DNA of 18,109 bases from an uncultured Bacilli bacterium. GTDB lineage: Bacteria; Bacillota_I; Bacilli_A; RF39; UBA660. The notes under the pieces are model-generated. The model ran no database searches, was not told the DNA's origin, and was given only the letters and a program-made list of their open reading frames with translations. Location: assembly GCA_947631285.1 (NCBI GenBank), contig CANRKS010000012.1, positions 1 to 18,109 on the forward strand. Direction: 5' to 3'. A program made the translations under genes and the position numbers. Below, in pieces: positions 6,242 to 14,947 of the stretch (position 1 is its first letter; each line of letters opens with the position of its first letter).

Positions 6242-8435
6242 ATTACTAGTACCGGTAGGTGATTATGACTCTTTAATCGCCGCGATTAATAATGGGGCTG
6301 ATGCCGTTTATTTAGGAGGGCAAAAATTTGGGGCTCGAGCTTTTGCTCCTAATTTTTCTAAAGAAGAAATTAAAAACGCCACTAAATTGTGTCATTTATA
6401 TGGAGTTAAAATATATATTACGGTTAATACTTTAATTTATGAAAAGGAAATAAGTGAAGCTTTAGAATATGTAAAAGAACTCCATAAAATGGGTGTTGAT
6501 GCTTTAATTATGCAAGATGTTGGTTTTATTGATTTAGTTCATAAAACACTACCCAACTTAGAAATACATGCTTCTACTCAAATGCATAATCATTCAGCTG
6601 AATCATTAAATTTTTTACAAAATTTAGGAGTATCTAGAGTTGTTTTTGCTAGAGAGTGTTCTTTAGATTATATAAATAAAATAGATACCCCTTTAGAAAA
6701 AGAAGTATTTATTCATGGTTCTTTATGTATTTCCTATAGTGGTGAGTGTCTTTTTTCTTCTCTTATTTTAAATAGAAGTGGTAATCGTGGTGAATGTGCG
6801 GGTATGTGTCGTCTTCCTTATAAGCTTTATGAAGATAATAAATTAATTACTACCAAAGGAGATTATTTATTAAGTCCTAAAGATTTATGTTCCGTAAACG
6901 ATTTTGAAAAATTGATGGAAAGTAATATTAAATGTTTTAAAATTGAAGGACGAATGAAAAGTGCTCCTTATGTAGCGGTCGTAACTAGAATCTATCGAAA
7001 TCTAATCGATAGTTATGAAAAAAATAAAAAATGTACGGTGGTAAAAGAAGACTTAGATTTATTAAAAGCTATTTTTAATCGCGAATATACAAAAGGGTAT
7101 TTATTTAATGATAATGATATTATGAATATTAAAGCCCCAAATCATCAAGGACTTAAAATTGGGGAAGTTACTAAAGTAAATTCCCAAAAGATTCAAATTA
7201 AATTAACTCATAATTTAAAACAATTCTCAGGTATTCGTTTTAAAAAACATGATATTGGCCTTAATGTTAATTTTATCTATGATGAAAAAGGTAATTTAAT
7301 AAATGAAGGGCTTAAAAATACCACTATTTATTTAGATAATTTTATGGGAATTAAAAAATTAGATGATATCATGCTTACTAAGCCAATTATAGAAATGTAT
7401 CCTCATGGATATAAAAAAATTCCTATAATAATGGAATTTCAAGCTAAAGTTGGAAAAGAAATTAAACTAAAAGTAACTGATTTAGAAAATGAAATTTATA
7501 TAAATAGTAAAATGATGACAGAAAAGTCAGTTAATGCTCCCATAAGTAGAGAAAGAATAGAGGATGCCTTAACAAAACTGGGTGATTCTCCTTTTAGAGT
7601 AAGTAATATTAAGATTGAAATGGATAACGATATATTTATTCCTGTAGGGGTGTTAAAAAATTTAAGAAGAGAAGCTTTAGATAAACTTAAATGGATAAGA
7701 GAAAATAAAAAAGTCAGTTATATAGAAAAAGAATTTGTAAAAGAAGTAAGAGAAAAAGATCATGAAGGTATCAGTGTTCTTGTTAAAACAAAAGAGCAAT
7801 TAGAGGCCTCCCTTCATTTAAAAGTCAAAAATATTATTGTAACTAATCCTAATCTTTATCAAAAAGGCTTAATATTTAGGATACCAAGAGATAATATTAA
7901 ACATGATTATTCTTATGATTTGTTGTTGGCTACCGATTATGCTAGTTTAGATAAATATCCTAATAGTGGAGCTGATTATTTTTTAAATGCTACGAATCAT
8001 TATACTATTGATTATTTAAATAAATATGCAAGTACTATTACTTTATCACCAGAAAATAGTTTAGAAAATATTAAAGATATAATGGCTAATTATCAAGCTA
8101 AAAATAATATTGAAATTTTAGTTTATGGCCATGTTGAATTAATGATAATGAAATATTGTCCTCTAAATTATTTAGTTAATAAAAATGATCATTGTAGTGT
8201 TTGCCAAAATAATAAAAATTATTATTTACAAGATCGAAATAAACAATTTTATAAATTAGAAAATAATCCTTTAACGCATAGTACCACGATTATGAATACT
8301 AATTTAACTGATTTAAGAGAATACATTCCTGCTTTAAAAAAGATGGGAATAAAAAATTTTCGCTTAGAGTTTTTAGATGAAACTTATGAAGAAGCAAAAC
8401 AAATAATTGAAGGAGTAATAAAAGATGCAAGATAA
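6231..8435 (+). CDS. U32 family protein, RlhA/TrhP-like RNA hydroxylase (annotated as peptidase U32)
   Basis: Although the family was named for collagenase activity, characterised bacterial members (RlhA on 23S rRNA, TrhP on tRNA wobble uridine) hydroxylate RNA with prephenate and an iron-sulfur centre. The 734-residue product starts with the U32 barrel (ELLVPVGDYDS, GADAVYLGG) and has the signature EVFIHGSLCISYSGEC then NRGECAGMC, giving Cys166, 173, 189 and 193 as likely cluster ligands. A long C-terminal extension, as in RlhA-type proteins, ends with a second Cys set, C643 and CSVC (655-658). ATG 6231 gives the usual start, overlapping the preceding stop by 11 nt; in-frame ATG 6219 has a better placed AAAGGA (6203-6208) and is possible. 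Neighbours are RNA-modifying, which favours hydroxylase over protease. rRNA versus tRNA target is open. Confidence 0.88.
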   Translation: MKHELLVPVGDYDSLIAAINNGADAVYLGGQKFGARAFAPNFSKEEIKNATKLCHLYGVKIYITVNTLIYEKEISEALEYVKELHKMGVDALIMQDVGFIDLVHKTLPNLEIHASTQMHNHSAESLNFLQNLGVSRVVFARECSLDYINKIDTPLEKEVFIHGSLCISYSGECLFSSLILNRSGNRGECAGMCRLPYKLYEDNKLITTKGDYLLSPKDLCSVNDFEKLMESNIKCFKIEGRMKSAPYVAVVTRIYRNLIDSYEKNKKCTVVKEDLDLLKAIFNREYTKGYLFNDNDIMNIKAPNHQGLKIGEVTKVNSQKIQIKLTHNLKQFSGIRFKKHDIGLNVNFIYDEKGNLINEGLKNTTIYLDNFMGIKKLDDIMLTKPIIEMYPHGYKKIPIIMEFQAKVGKEIKLKVTDLENEIYINSKMMTEKSVNAPISRERIEDALTKLGDSPFRVSNIKIEMDNDIFIPVGVLKNLRREALDKLKWIRENKKVSYIEKEFVKEVREKDHEGISVLVKTKEQLEASLHLKVKNIIVTNPNLYQKGLIFRIPRDNIKHDYSYDLLLATDYASLDKYPNSGADYFLNATNHYTIDYLNKYASTITLSPENSLENIKDIMANYQAKNNIEILVYGHVELMIMKYCPLNYLVNKNDHCSVCQNNKNYYLQDRNKQFYKLENNPLTHSTTIMNTNLTDLREYIPALKKMGIKNFRLEFLDETYEEAKQIIEGVIKDAR

Positions 8436-10575
8436 TATAGTTGAAAATTTAGCTAATAGTTTAAAAATTAGCAAGAAAAGTGTTGAAGCAACTTTAAAGT
8501 TGCTTCAAGAAGGAAATACCATTCCGTTTATTGCTAGGTATAGAAAAGAAATGACAGGTAATTTAGATGAAACAATTATTAGAGCTATAGAAACAGAATA
8601 TACTTATGGGGTTAATTTACAAAAGAGAAAAGAAGAGATTAGACGTTTAATAGATGAAAAAGGCTTGCTTACTGATGAAATAACTAAAAAAATTAATGAA
8701 GCGCAAAAATTAGTTGAAATCGAAGATATTTATCGCCCATTTAAAGAAAAGAAAAAGACAAAAGCAACTGAAGCTATTAAAAATGGTTTAGAGCCTTTAG
8801 CCAAAATAATTATGAGTTTTAAATTAAATGGGAAATTAGATGATTTAGCGAAAAAATATTTAAATAATGAGGTTAAAACAGTAGATGAAGCAATAGAGGG
8901 GGCTAAATATATTATAGCTGAATGGATTAGTGATAATGCTTCATTTAGAAAACAAATTAGATATTTAACTTTTCATAATGGTATTATTACTAGTAAAAAG
9001 AAAAAGAATGCTCAAGATGAACTTAAAACTTATGAAATGTATTATGATTTTAAAGAAGCTGTAAAATATATTAAAAAGTATCGCATTTTAGCCATTAATC
9101 GAGGTGAAAGTGAAGGTGTTTTAACAGTTGGTATATCTTTAGATGAAAATATTATTTTAGATTATTTAAAAGAAAAAGTTATTAAAGATAAAACAAATAG
9201 AGAACTATCTTTAATAGTTGAAGACGCTATTAAAGATAGTTATAAAAGACTAATTGCTCCATCTATTGAAAGGGAAGTAAGAAGTGAATTAAAAGAACAA
9301 GCCGAGGATGTAGCAATAGATAATTTTTGCACTAATTTAGAGAAATTATTAATGCAACCACCAATTAAAGAAAAGGTGATATTAGGGTTTGATCCTGCTT
9401 ATAGAACTGGTTGTAAACTAGCGGTTTTAGATAAAACCGGGAAGCCTTTAAAAATTGCTGTAATATATCCTCATGAACCTAAATGTGAATATGAAAAAAG
9501 TAAAGAAACAGTGTTAAAATTAATTGATGATTATAAAATAGATGTTATTGCGATTGGTAATGGAACAGCATCAAGAGAATCTGAAAGCTTTATTGCGGAT
9601 GTCATTAAAAGGGCTAAAAGAGATGTGGAATATATTATTGTAAGTGAAGCGGGAGCTTCTGTTTATTCAGCAAGCAAACTGGCTATATCTGAATTTCCTA
9701 ATTTGCATGTAGAAGAGCGCAGTGCTATTTCGATCGGAAGAAGACTTGCGGATCCCTTATCAGAACTTGTTAAAATAGATCCAGAAAGTATTGGTGTTGG
9801 TTTATATCAACATGATGTTACTAATAAAAAATTAAAAGAAAGTTTAAATTTTATTACGCAAAAAGTCGTTAATCAAGTGGGGGTTAATTTAAATACTGCT
9901 TCTCCTTCAATATTGCAATACATTTCTGGTTTAACTAAAAGTGCCATTGATAAAATTATTAATTATCGAGAAAATATTCATCCCTTTACGAAAAGAGAAG
10001 AATTATTAAAAGAAAAAATTCTTTCTAGTAAAATTTATGAGCAAGCTATTGGTTTTTTAAGAGTTTTAAATGGTGATAATATTTTAGATACTACTAGTAT
10101 TCACCCTGAAAGTTATAAGTCTACTTATGATTTACTTAAATATTTAAATTTAGATCTTTTAAGTATTGGAACAGAAGAATTAAAAAATAAAGTAAAAAAT
10201 TTAGATATTTTAAAAGTAAGTAAAGAATTAAATATTGATAAATATACTTTAGAAGATATAATTAATTCTTTAATTCTTCCGGGAAGAGATCCAAGAGATA
10301 TGCTACCTAAACCTCTTCTTAAAAAAGATGTTCTTCATTTAGAAGATTTAAAAGTTGGAATGAAATTACAAGGAACAGTTCGCAATGTAGTTGATTTTGG
10401 GGCATTTGTTGATATAGGTATTAAAAATGATGGTTTAATTCATATTTCTAAAATGAGTGATAAATATATTAAACATCCGCAAGAGATATTATCAGTCGGG
10501 GATATTATTGATGTCTATGTTAGTGATGTTGATTTAGAAAAGCAAAAAGTATCTTTAAGTTTAAAAGAAGTATAG
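8425..10575 (+). CDS. tex: Tex family S1 RNA-binding protein
   Basis: Cytoplasmic nucleic-acid-binding protein of the Tex/Spt6 family, linked in other bacteria to transcription and RNA-related stress functions. The 716-residue product has the expected order: helical N-terminal region (GNTIPFIARYRKEMTG near residue 31), a YqgF/RNase H-like domain starting at ILGFDPAYRTG around 318 with IGNGTASRESE, helix-hairpin-helix segments around 483-530 (NTASPSILQYISG), and an S1 domain in the last 80 residues (VGMKLQGTVRNVVDFGAFVD). ATG 8425 overlaps the U32 gene by 11 nt and has GAAGGAG (8409-8415) 9 nt upstream. It is the last gene of the four-gene operon. No convincing terminator follows: only a 4-bp hairpin (10576-10587) without T-run, so some read-through into the next gene is likely. 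Confidence 0.95.
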   Translation: MQDNIVENLANSLKISKKSVEATLKLLQEGNTIPFIARYRKEMTGNLDETIIRAIETEYTYGVNLQKRKEEIRRLIDEKGLLTDEITKKINEAQKLVEIEDIYRPFKEKKKTKATEAIKNGLEPLAKIIMSFKLNGKLDDLAKKYLNNEVKTVDEAIEGAKYIIAEWISDNASFRKQIRYLTFHNGIITSKKKKNAQDELKTYEMYYDFKEAVKYIKKYRILAINRGESEGVLTVGISLDENIILDYLKEKVIKDKTNRELSLIVEDAIKDSYKRLIAPSIEREVRSELKEQAEDVAIDNFCTNLEKLLMQPPIKEKVILGFDPAYRTGCKLAVLDKTGKPLKIAVIYPHEPKCEYEKSKETVLKLIDDYKIDVIAIGNGTASRESESFIADVIKRAKRDVEYIIVSEAGASVYSASKLAISEFPNLHVEERSAISIGRRLADPLSELVKIDPESIGVGLYQHDVTNKKLKESLNFITQKVVNQVGVNLNTASPSILQYISGLTKSAIDKIINYRENIHPFTKREELLKEKILSSKIYEQAIGFLRVLNGDNILDTTSIHPESYKSTYDLLKYLNLDLLSIGTEELKNKVKNLDILKVSKELNIDKYTLEDIINSLILPGRDPRDMLPKPLLKKDVLHLEDLKVGMKLQGTVRNVVDFGAFVDIGIKNDGLIHISKMSDKYIKHPQEILSVGDIIDVYVSDVDLEKQKVSLSLKEV

Positions 10576-10576
10576 C

Positions 10577-10605
10577 TTGCAATCAAGACTTTATAAAGTT
10601 ATAAT
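10577..10605 (+). promoter_or_regulatory. Predicted sigma-A promoter for the repeat-protein gene
   Basis: TTGCAA (10577-10582), a 17-bp spacer and a perfect TATAAT (10600-10605), directly after the tex stop. The start would fall near 10612, giving a leader of about 22 nt with GAGGAGAAAGG at 10617-10627. Confidence 0.65.
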
Positions 10606-10633
10606 AATTAATTATTGAGGAGAAAGGTTAATT

Positions 10634-12055
10634 ATGAAAGAAGAATTAATTAATGAAATTTTAAATAGAGTTAATTTAAAAAAAGAGCCTTTAGAAAACT
10701 TAGATGAAGAAGTTTTAGAAAGATTATGTTTAATAGATGATAATAATGATTTAGAAATAATCATAAAAGCAATAACAGCAAAGAAGCAAGATACTTCTTT
10801 AAATATGGCTTATATAAATGCATTCTTAATGAATACTTATGTTAATACAATATTTTATGCTAATATGGATGCTAACTTAAAGGAAGAAGCTTTAAAAAAA
10901 GCAGCTTTAGCTAAATATGATTTTCAGGCAAAATATATTTATAATATTTATGACAGTGATGAAATTAAACATAAAGGTTTAGTTGCTGATCTTATCTTAA
11001 AATGTAGGGCTGATTTTCAAGCATATGCTATATATGATCTTATGGCTAGTATAGAATGGGAAGATAAAGAACATCTATTTGCGGAATATTTAGAACTTGC
11101 GAAAATAATTTCTCAAGAAAGAGATGAATATAAAGTAGATTGCTACTATAATTTAGATAATAATAAAAATATTGTAGAATTAGGTTTATTAATTCCTATT
11201 GCCAAATTAATAGGGAAAAGTCATTGTGAAAAGCAAGCAATAAATATTTATCAATATTTAAAAAAATTAGATCGTGAAAATGCTTCATATGTTTTAAAAA
11301 ATAGTGAATTATTTTTTAAAACTAAAGATGAAGATAAATTAAATTCAGTATATAGATATTTAATTTATTGTTTAAATCATAAATTATTAGTTGAAGAAGA
11401 TAAAGTTAATTTAATTATTAAAGCTAGAAATAAATTTAATAGGGATAAAATAAGGGAAGCTTTAACTTCTGAAGATTTATTAGAAACAAATTTAGAAAGA
11501 GAAGCATCCCAAATATTAGATGATTCAAGAAAAGAATATAATGCTTTATATGCTTCTAAATTAACTAAATTAGCTAATTTTGATAGTTTAAGTGGGGCCA
11601 TGATAGTAAATGAATCAGAAACAAAATATAAAGCCTCAAAAGTATATAGTTTAATATCCCTTTATGCTAATACTGATGAAATAGGTAATTCATTAGAATT
11701 TGCCTCTCTTATTAATAGTGTATATACTAAAATAGAAATAGATTTAATTTATTTATTAAGTCAAAATGTTTATTTAAATAAATTGGATATTGCCTTATCT
11801 ATAGCCAGAGTAATTGGCGAAAGTACGGGTTATGAAGAAGATGTTATTAAAATTTGGGAATGCTTAAAAATAGAGGAGAATAGGCAAATAGCTATGAAGG
11901 GATTTAACTCTTTAATAGAAAATATAGATCCTAAAAATATTAAAAAGGCCCAAAAAATTATCAGAGGAGTTTTACTTCAAGCTAAGAGCTGTCTTAAAGA
12001 TTTTATGGAAGAAGAAAAAAGTTTAAAAATGCTTACAAGAAAGAAGCTAAAATAG
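10634..12055 (+). CDS. Unrecognised all-helical repeat protein
   Basis: I do not recognise a named family. The 473-residue product is acidic/basic-mixed, rich in Leu, Ile, Lys, Glu and Asn, with no signal peptide or membrane segment, so probably cytoplasmic. By eye it holds about eleven degenerate repeats with a core like [E/D]-[F/Y]-[Q/K/N]-A-x-x-[I/V]-[Y/W], starting near residues 96, 127, 165, 199, 233, 267, 301, 331, 366, 401 and 436, that is, a period of about 34. The clearest copies are DFQAKYIY (96), DFQAYAIY (127), EKQAINIY (199) and KYKASKVY (331). That spacing suits a two-helix solenoid of TPR, PPR or HEAT type and suggests protein or RNA binding (inference). It has its own promoter, an AGGAGAAAGG ribosome site and its own terminator, so it is an independent unit between tex and gltX. 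Confidence 0.8.
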   Translation: MKEELINEILNRVNLKKEPLENLDEEVLERLCLIDDNNDLEIIIKAITAKKQDTSLNMAYINAFLMNTYVNTIFYANMDANLKEEALKKAALAKYDFQAKYIYNIYDSDEIKHKGLVADLILKCRADFQAYAIYDLMASIEWEDKEHLFAEYLELAKIISQERDEYKVDCYYNLDNNKNIVELGLLIPIAKLIGKSHCEKQAINIYQYLKKLDRENASYVLKNSELFFKTKDEDKLNSVYRYLIYCLNHKLLVEEDKVNLIIKARNKFNRDKIREALTSEDLLETNLEREASQILDDSRKEYNALYASKLTKLANFDSLSGAMIVNESETKYKASKVYSLISLYANTDEIGNSLEFASLINSVYTKIEIDLIYLLSQNVYLNKLDIALSIARVIGESTGYEEDVIKIWECLKIEENRQIAMKGFNSLIENIDPKNIKKAQKIIRGVLLQAKSCLKDFMEEEKSLKMLTRKKLK

Positions 12056-12070
12056 TTTCTTTTTTCTTTT
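12037..12070 (+). terminator. Intrinsic terminator overlapping the end of the repeat-protein gene
   Basis: AAGAAGCTA (12041-12049) pairs with TAGTTTCTT (12053-12061) with one G-U pair and an AAA loop; A-rich sequence to the left and TTTT-C-TTTT (12062-12070) to the right allow extension. The stop codon TAG is part of the hairpin. Confidence 0.7.
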
Positions 12071-12096
12071 AAATTAGTGAAAAAGTATAATTATTA

Positions 12097-12105
12097 TGGT
12101 AAAAT
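12097..12105 (+). promoter_or_regulatory. Predicted extended -10 promoter for gltX-cysS
   Basis: TGGTAAAAT, an extended -10 (TG-n-TAAAAT with the hexamer at 12100-12105), lies 7 nt before AAGGA (12113-12117). Start near 12112, leader about 17 nt. A second, perfect TATAAT at 12086-12091 is an alternative. No good -35 is visible for either. The leader is far too short for a T-box. Confidence 0.5.
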
Positions 12106-12128
12106 ATCCTATAAGGAAGTGATTATTA

Positions 12129-13547
12129 ATGAAATCTAGAACAAGATTTGCTCCATCGCCAACAGGATTTATGCATATTGGTAATTTAAGAACCGCTATT
12201 TTTGAATATTTAGTAGCTAAACATGATGGGGGAGAATTTATTTTAAGAATTGAAGATACTGACCAAAATAGAAAAGTAGAAGGAGCTATTGATTTTATAT
12301 ATAACACTTTAAATCTATGTCATATTGATATTGATGAAGGTCCTAATAATGAAGGATCTTATGGACCTTATATTCAAAGTGAAAGATTAGATTTATATAA
12401 AAAGTATGCGGAAGAATTAGTAGAAAAGGGAGTAGCATACTATTGCTTTTGTACGGAAGAAACCCTTTCTTTAATGCGTGAGATTGCTGATAAAAAGCAT
12501 AAGCCTTTTATGTATGATGGAAGATGTTCTCATTTATCTAAAGAAGAGATAGAGGAAAAATTAAAAAAGGGAGAAAAATATGTTATAAGACAAAAAATGC
12601 CTAAAGAAGGTGTTAGTGTTGTTCATGATGTTGTTTATGGTGATGTTAGAGTTGAAAACAGTGTCTTAGAAGATCAAATATTGCTTAAAAGTGATGGTTA
12701 TCCTACTTATAATTTTGCTAATGTTATTGATGATCATTTGATGCATGTTACTCATGTTATTAGAGGAAATGAATATTTATCACAAACTCCTAAATATAAT
12801 TTATTATATGAAGCATTTGGTTGGGAAGCCCCTATTTATATTCATGTTCCAATGGTTTTAGGCAGTGATGGAAATAAACTTTCTAAAAGAAATGGTGATG
12901 CTTCATTTATGGATCTTTATAATGAAGGATATTTGCCAATGGCTATTGTTAATTATTTAGTTTTACTTGGATGGAGTCCTTCTAAAAATCAAGAAGTATT
13001 TACAATGGAAGAATTAATTAAAGAATTTGATATTAAGAGAATTAGTAAATCGCCTGCTACTTATGATATAAAGAAATTAGCTTGGTTTAATCATAAGTAT
13101 ATTAATGCTTTACCAGATGATGAATATTTAAAATTTGTGAAACCTTTTTTAACATATGATGTTAGTGATAAGAGTGAAGAATGGGTAAATACTTTATTAC
13201 TTATTTATAAAGATCATTTATCATATGGAAAAGAGATTAATGATTTAGTAGGCATTTTCTTTAATGATGAATTTACAATTAGTAAAGAAAATGAAGAATT
13301 TTTAAAAAGTGATGAAAACATTCCATTAGTTATTAAAACATACCGAGAAGAATTAACCAGTTTACCTGATTGGAATGTTGAAGAAATAAGTATGGTTATA
13401 GATAAGGTTAAAGAAAAAACAGGAGTTAAAGGAAAATTATTATACATGCCAATTAGAATAAAAATAAGTGGTGTAGAACATGGTCCTGAACTTCCTGAAG
13501 AAATTTATCTTATTGGTAAGGAAAAAGTTATAGAAAGATTAAGTTAA
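12129..13547 (+). CDS. gltX: Glutamate--tRNA ligase
   Basis: Class I aminoacyl-tRNA synthetase that charges tRNA-Glu with glutamate for translation. The 472-residue product starts with RFAPSPTGFMHIG, holding the HIGH-type motif at residues 15-18, followed by IEDTD near 41; KLSKR (the KMSKS equivalent) is at 250-254. A zinc-type Cys/His set is present as CFC (106-108) with CSH (133-135), as in the E. coli enzyme. The C-terminal part is a helical anticodon-binding domain. Whether it also mischarges tRNA-Gln cannot be judged here, since glnS or gatCAB is not in the window. ATG 12129 has AAGGAAGTGA 4-6 nt upstream. cysS follows after 14 nt, a common Bacillota pair, though cysE, often between them, is absent. 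Confidence 0.97.
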   Translation: MKSRTRFAPSPTGFMHIGNLRTAIFEYLVAKHDGGEFILRIEDTDQNRKVEGAIDFIYNTLNLCHIDIDEGPNNEGSYGPYIQSERLDLYKKYAEELVEKGVAYYCFCTEETLSLMREIADKKHKPFMYDGRCSHLSKEEIEEKLKKGEKYVIRQKMPKEGVSVVHDVVYGDVRVENSVLEDQILLKSDGYPTYNFANVIDDHLMHVTHVIRGNEYLSQTPKYNLLYEAFGWEAPIYIHVPMVLGSDGNKLSKRNGDASFMDLYNEGYLPMAIVNYLVLLGWSPSKNQEVFTMEELIKEFDIKRISKSPATYDIKKLAWFNHKYINALPDDEYLKFVKPFLTYDVSDKSEEWVNTLLLIYKDHLSYGKEINDLVGIFFNDEFTISKENEEFLKSDENIPLVIKTYREELTSLPDWNVEEISMVIDKVKEKTGVKGKLLYMPIRIKISGVEHGPELPEEIYLIGKEKVIERLS

Positions 13548-13561
13548 AAAGGAGGATTTTT

Positions 13562-14947
13562 ATGTATTTATATAATACAGCTTCCAGAAAAATAGAAGAA
13601 TTTATTCCTTGGAATAAAGATTTGGTTACTATGTATACTTGTGGTCCAACTGTTTATCATTATGCTCATATTGGTAATCTTAGAACCTATATTATGGAAG
13701 ATATTTTAGAAAAAACTTTAAACTATTTAGGTTATAAAGTTAAAAGATGTATGAATATTACAGATGTAGGCCATTTATCTAGTGATGCTGATACTGGTGA
13801 TGATAAAATGGTTAAAAGTGCTAAACAAGAACACAAAACGGTTTTAGATATTGCGGCTTTTTATACTGAAGCTTTCTTTAAAGATTTAGAACTTTTAAAT
13901 ATTAAAAAGCCAGAGATAATAAGTCCCGCTACCGAAAATATTTCAGAATATATTAAAATAATTGATAAATTACTTAAGACCGGGTATGCTTACAAAAGTG
14001 GTGGTAATATTTATTTTGACACTTCTAAACTAAAAAATTATTATGTTTTAACTAATCAAGAAGAAGATGATTTAATTGGGGGTGTTAGAGATACTGTTTC
14101 TATTGATGAAAATAAAAAAAATAAAACAGATTTTGTTTTATGGTTTACTAAAAGTAAATTTGATAGTCAAGAATTAAAATGGGATACTCCTTTTGGAATT
14201 GGTTATCCTGGTTGGCATATAGAGTGTTCAGGTATCAGTCTTAAATATTTAGGCGAGTATTTAGATATCCATTGTGGGGGAGTTGATAATATATTTCCTC
14301 ATCATACTAATGAAATTGCTCAATCAGAAAGTTATTTAGCTCATCCTTGGTGCAAGTATTGGGTTCATGGTGAACATTTAAATGATGCAAGTGGAAAAAT
14401 GAGTAAAAGTAAGGGAGATACTTTAACGGTATCAGTATTAATGGAAAAAGGATATAATCCTTTAAGTTACCGTTTTATGTGTTTACAAAGTCATTATCGT
14501 AAGCAATTAACTTTTTCATATGATAATTTAGATGGAGCGGCGAGTGCTTATAAAAAATTAAAAAATAAAGTTTTAGCACTATCTAAAGAAGGCTCTTTAG
14601 ATGAAGAAGCATATAAACATTTTACAGACCAATTTAAAAATACTTTAGCGGATGATTTAAATACTGCGAATGCTTTAGCGGTTTTGTATGATGTTTTAAA
14701 AAGTGATTGTAATGATTATACTAAATACACTTTAATTAATGATTTTGATCAAGTTCTTAGTCTTAATTTAACTAAAGAAGAAAAGAAGAATTTTGATGAA
14801 GAATTTATTAAAAAGAAAATTGAAGAACGAAATCAAGCAAAAATGAATAAAGACTATCTCCTTGCTGATAATATAAGAGAAGAGTTATTCAAAATGGGAA
14901 TTACTTTAAAAGATACCCGTGAGGGTACAATATATGAGGTGAATTAA
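13562..14947 (+). CDS. cysS: Cysteine--tRNA ligase
   Basis: Class I synthetase that attaches cysteine to tRNA-Cys. The 461-residue product is near the usual family length. Motifs seen: TCGPTVYHYAHIGN with zinc-ligand Cys27 and HIGN at 36-39; WHIECSGIS with Cys212; PHHTNEIAQSE with His237/238 and Glu241, completing the zinc site; and the catalytic loop KMSKS at 269-273. The C-terminal end carries the usual AKMNKDYLLADNIREEL and GITLKDTREGT segments. The start is fixed by a near-perfect ribosome site AAAGGAGG (13548-13555) 6 nt before ATG 13562. It is transcribed with gltX and its stop codon overlaps the next start by one base (TAATG). Translation of the pair is thereby linked to a membrane protease gene, an uncommon third partner. 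Confidence 0.97.
   Translation: MYLYNTASRKIEEFIPWNKDLVTMYTCGPTVYHYAHIGNLRTYIMEDILEKTLNYLGYKVKRCMNITDVGHLSSDADTGDDKMVKSAKQEHKTVLDIAAFYTEAFFKDLELLNIKKPEIISPATENISEYIKIIDKLLKTGYAYKSGGNIYFDTSKLKNYYVLTNQEEDDLIGGVRDTVSIDENKKNKTDFVLWFTKSKFDSQELKWDTPFGIGYPGWHIECSGISLKYLGEYLDIHCGGVDNIFPHHTNEIAQSESYLAHPWCKYWVHGEHLNDASGKMSKSKGDTLTVSVLMEKGYNPLSYRFMCLQSHYRKQLTFSYDNLDGAASAYKKLKNKVLALSKEGSLDEEAYKHFTDQFKNTLADDLNTANALAVLYDVLKSDCNDYTKYTLINDFDQVLSLNLTKEEKKNFDEEFIKKKIEERNQAKMNKDYLLADNIREELFKMGITLKDTREGTIYEVN

Noticed and set aside
10576..10600. Terminator after tex
   Set aside because: Only a 4-bp CTTG/CAAG stem with no following T-run.
11377..11601. Minus-strand frame inside the repeat-protein gene, and similar ones at 12074-12307 and 13214-13447
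   Set aside because: They oppose genes with good start signals and known or repeat-structured products; their composition is that of reversed coding sequence.
12056..12128. T-box or other leader regulator for gltX-cysS
   Set aside because: The gap is 73 bases, partly terminator, and the predicted leader is about 17 nt; no T-box sequence is seen.
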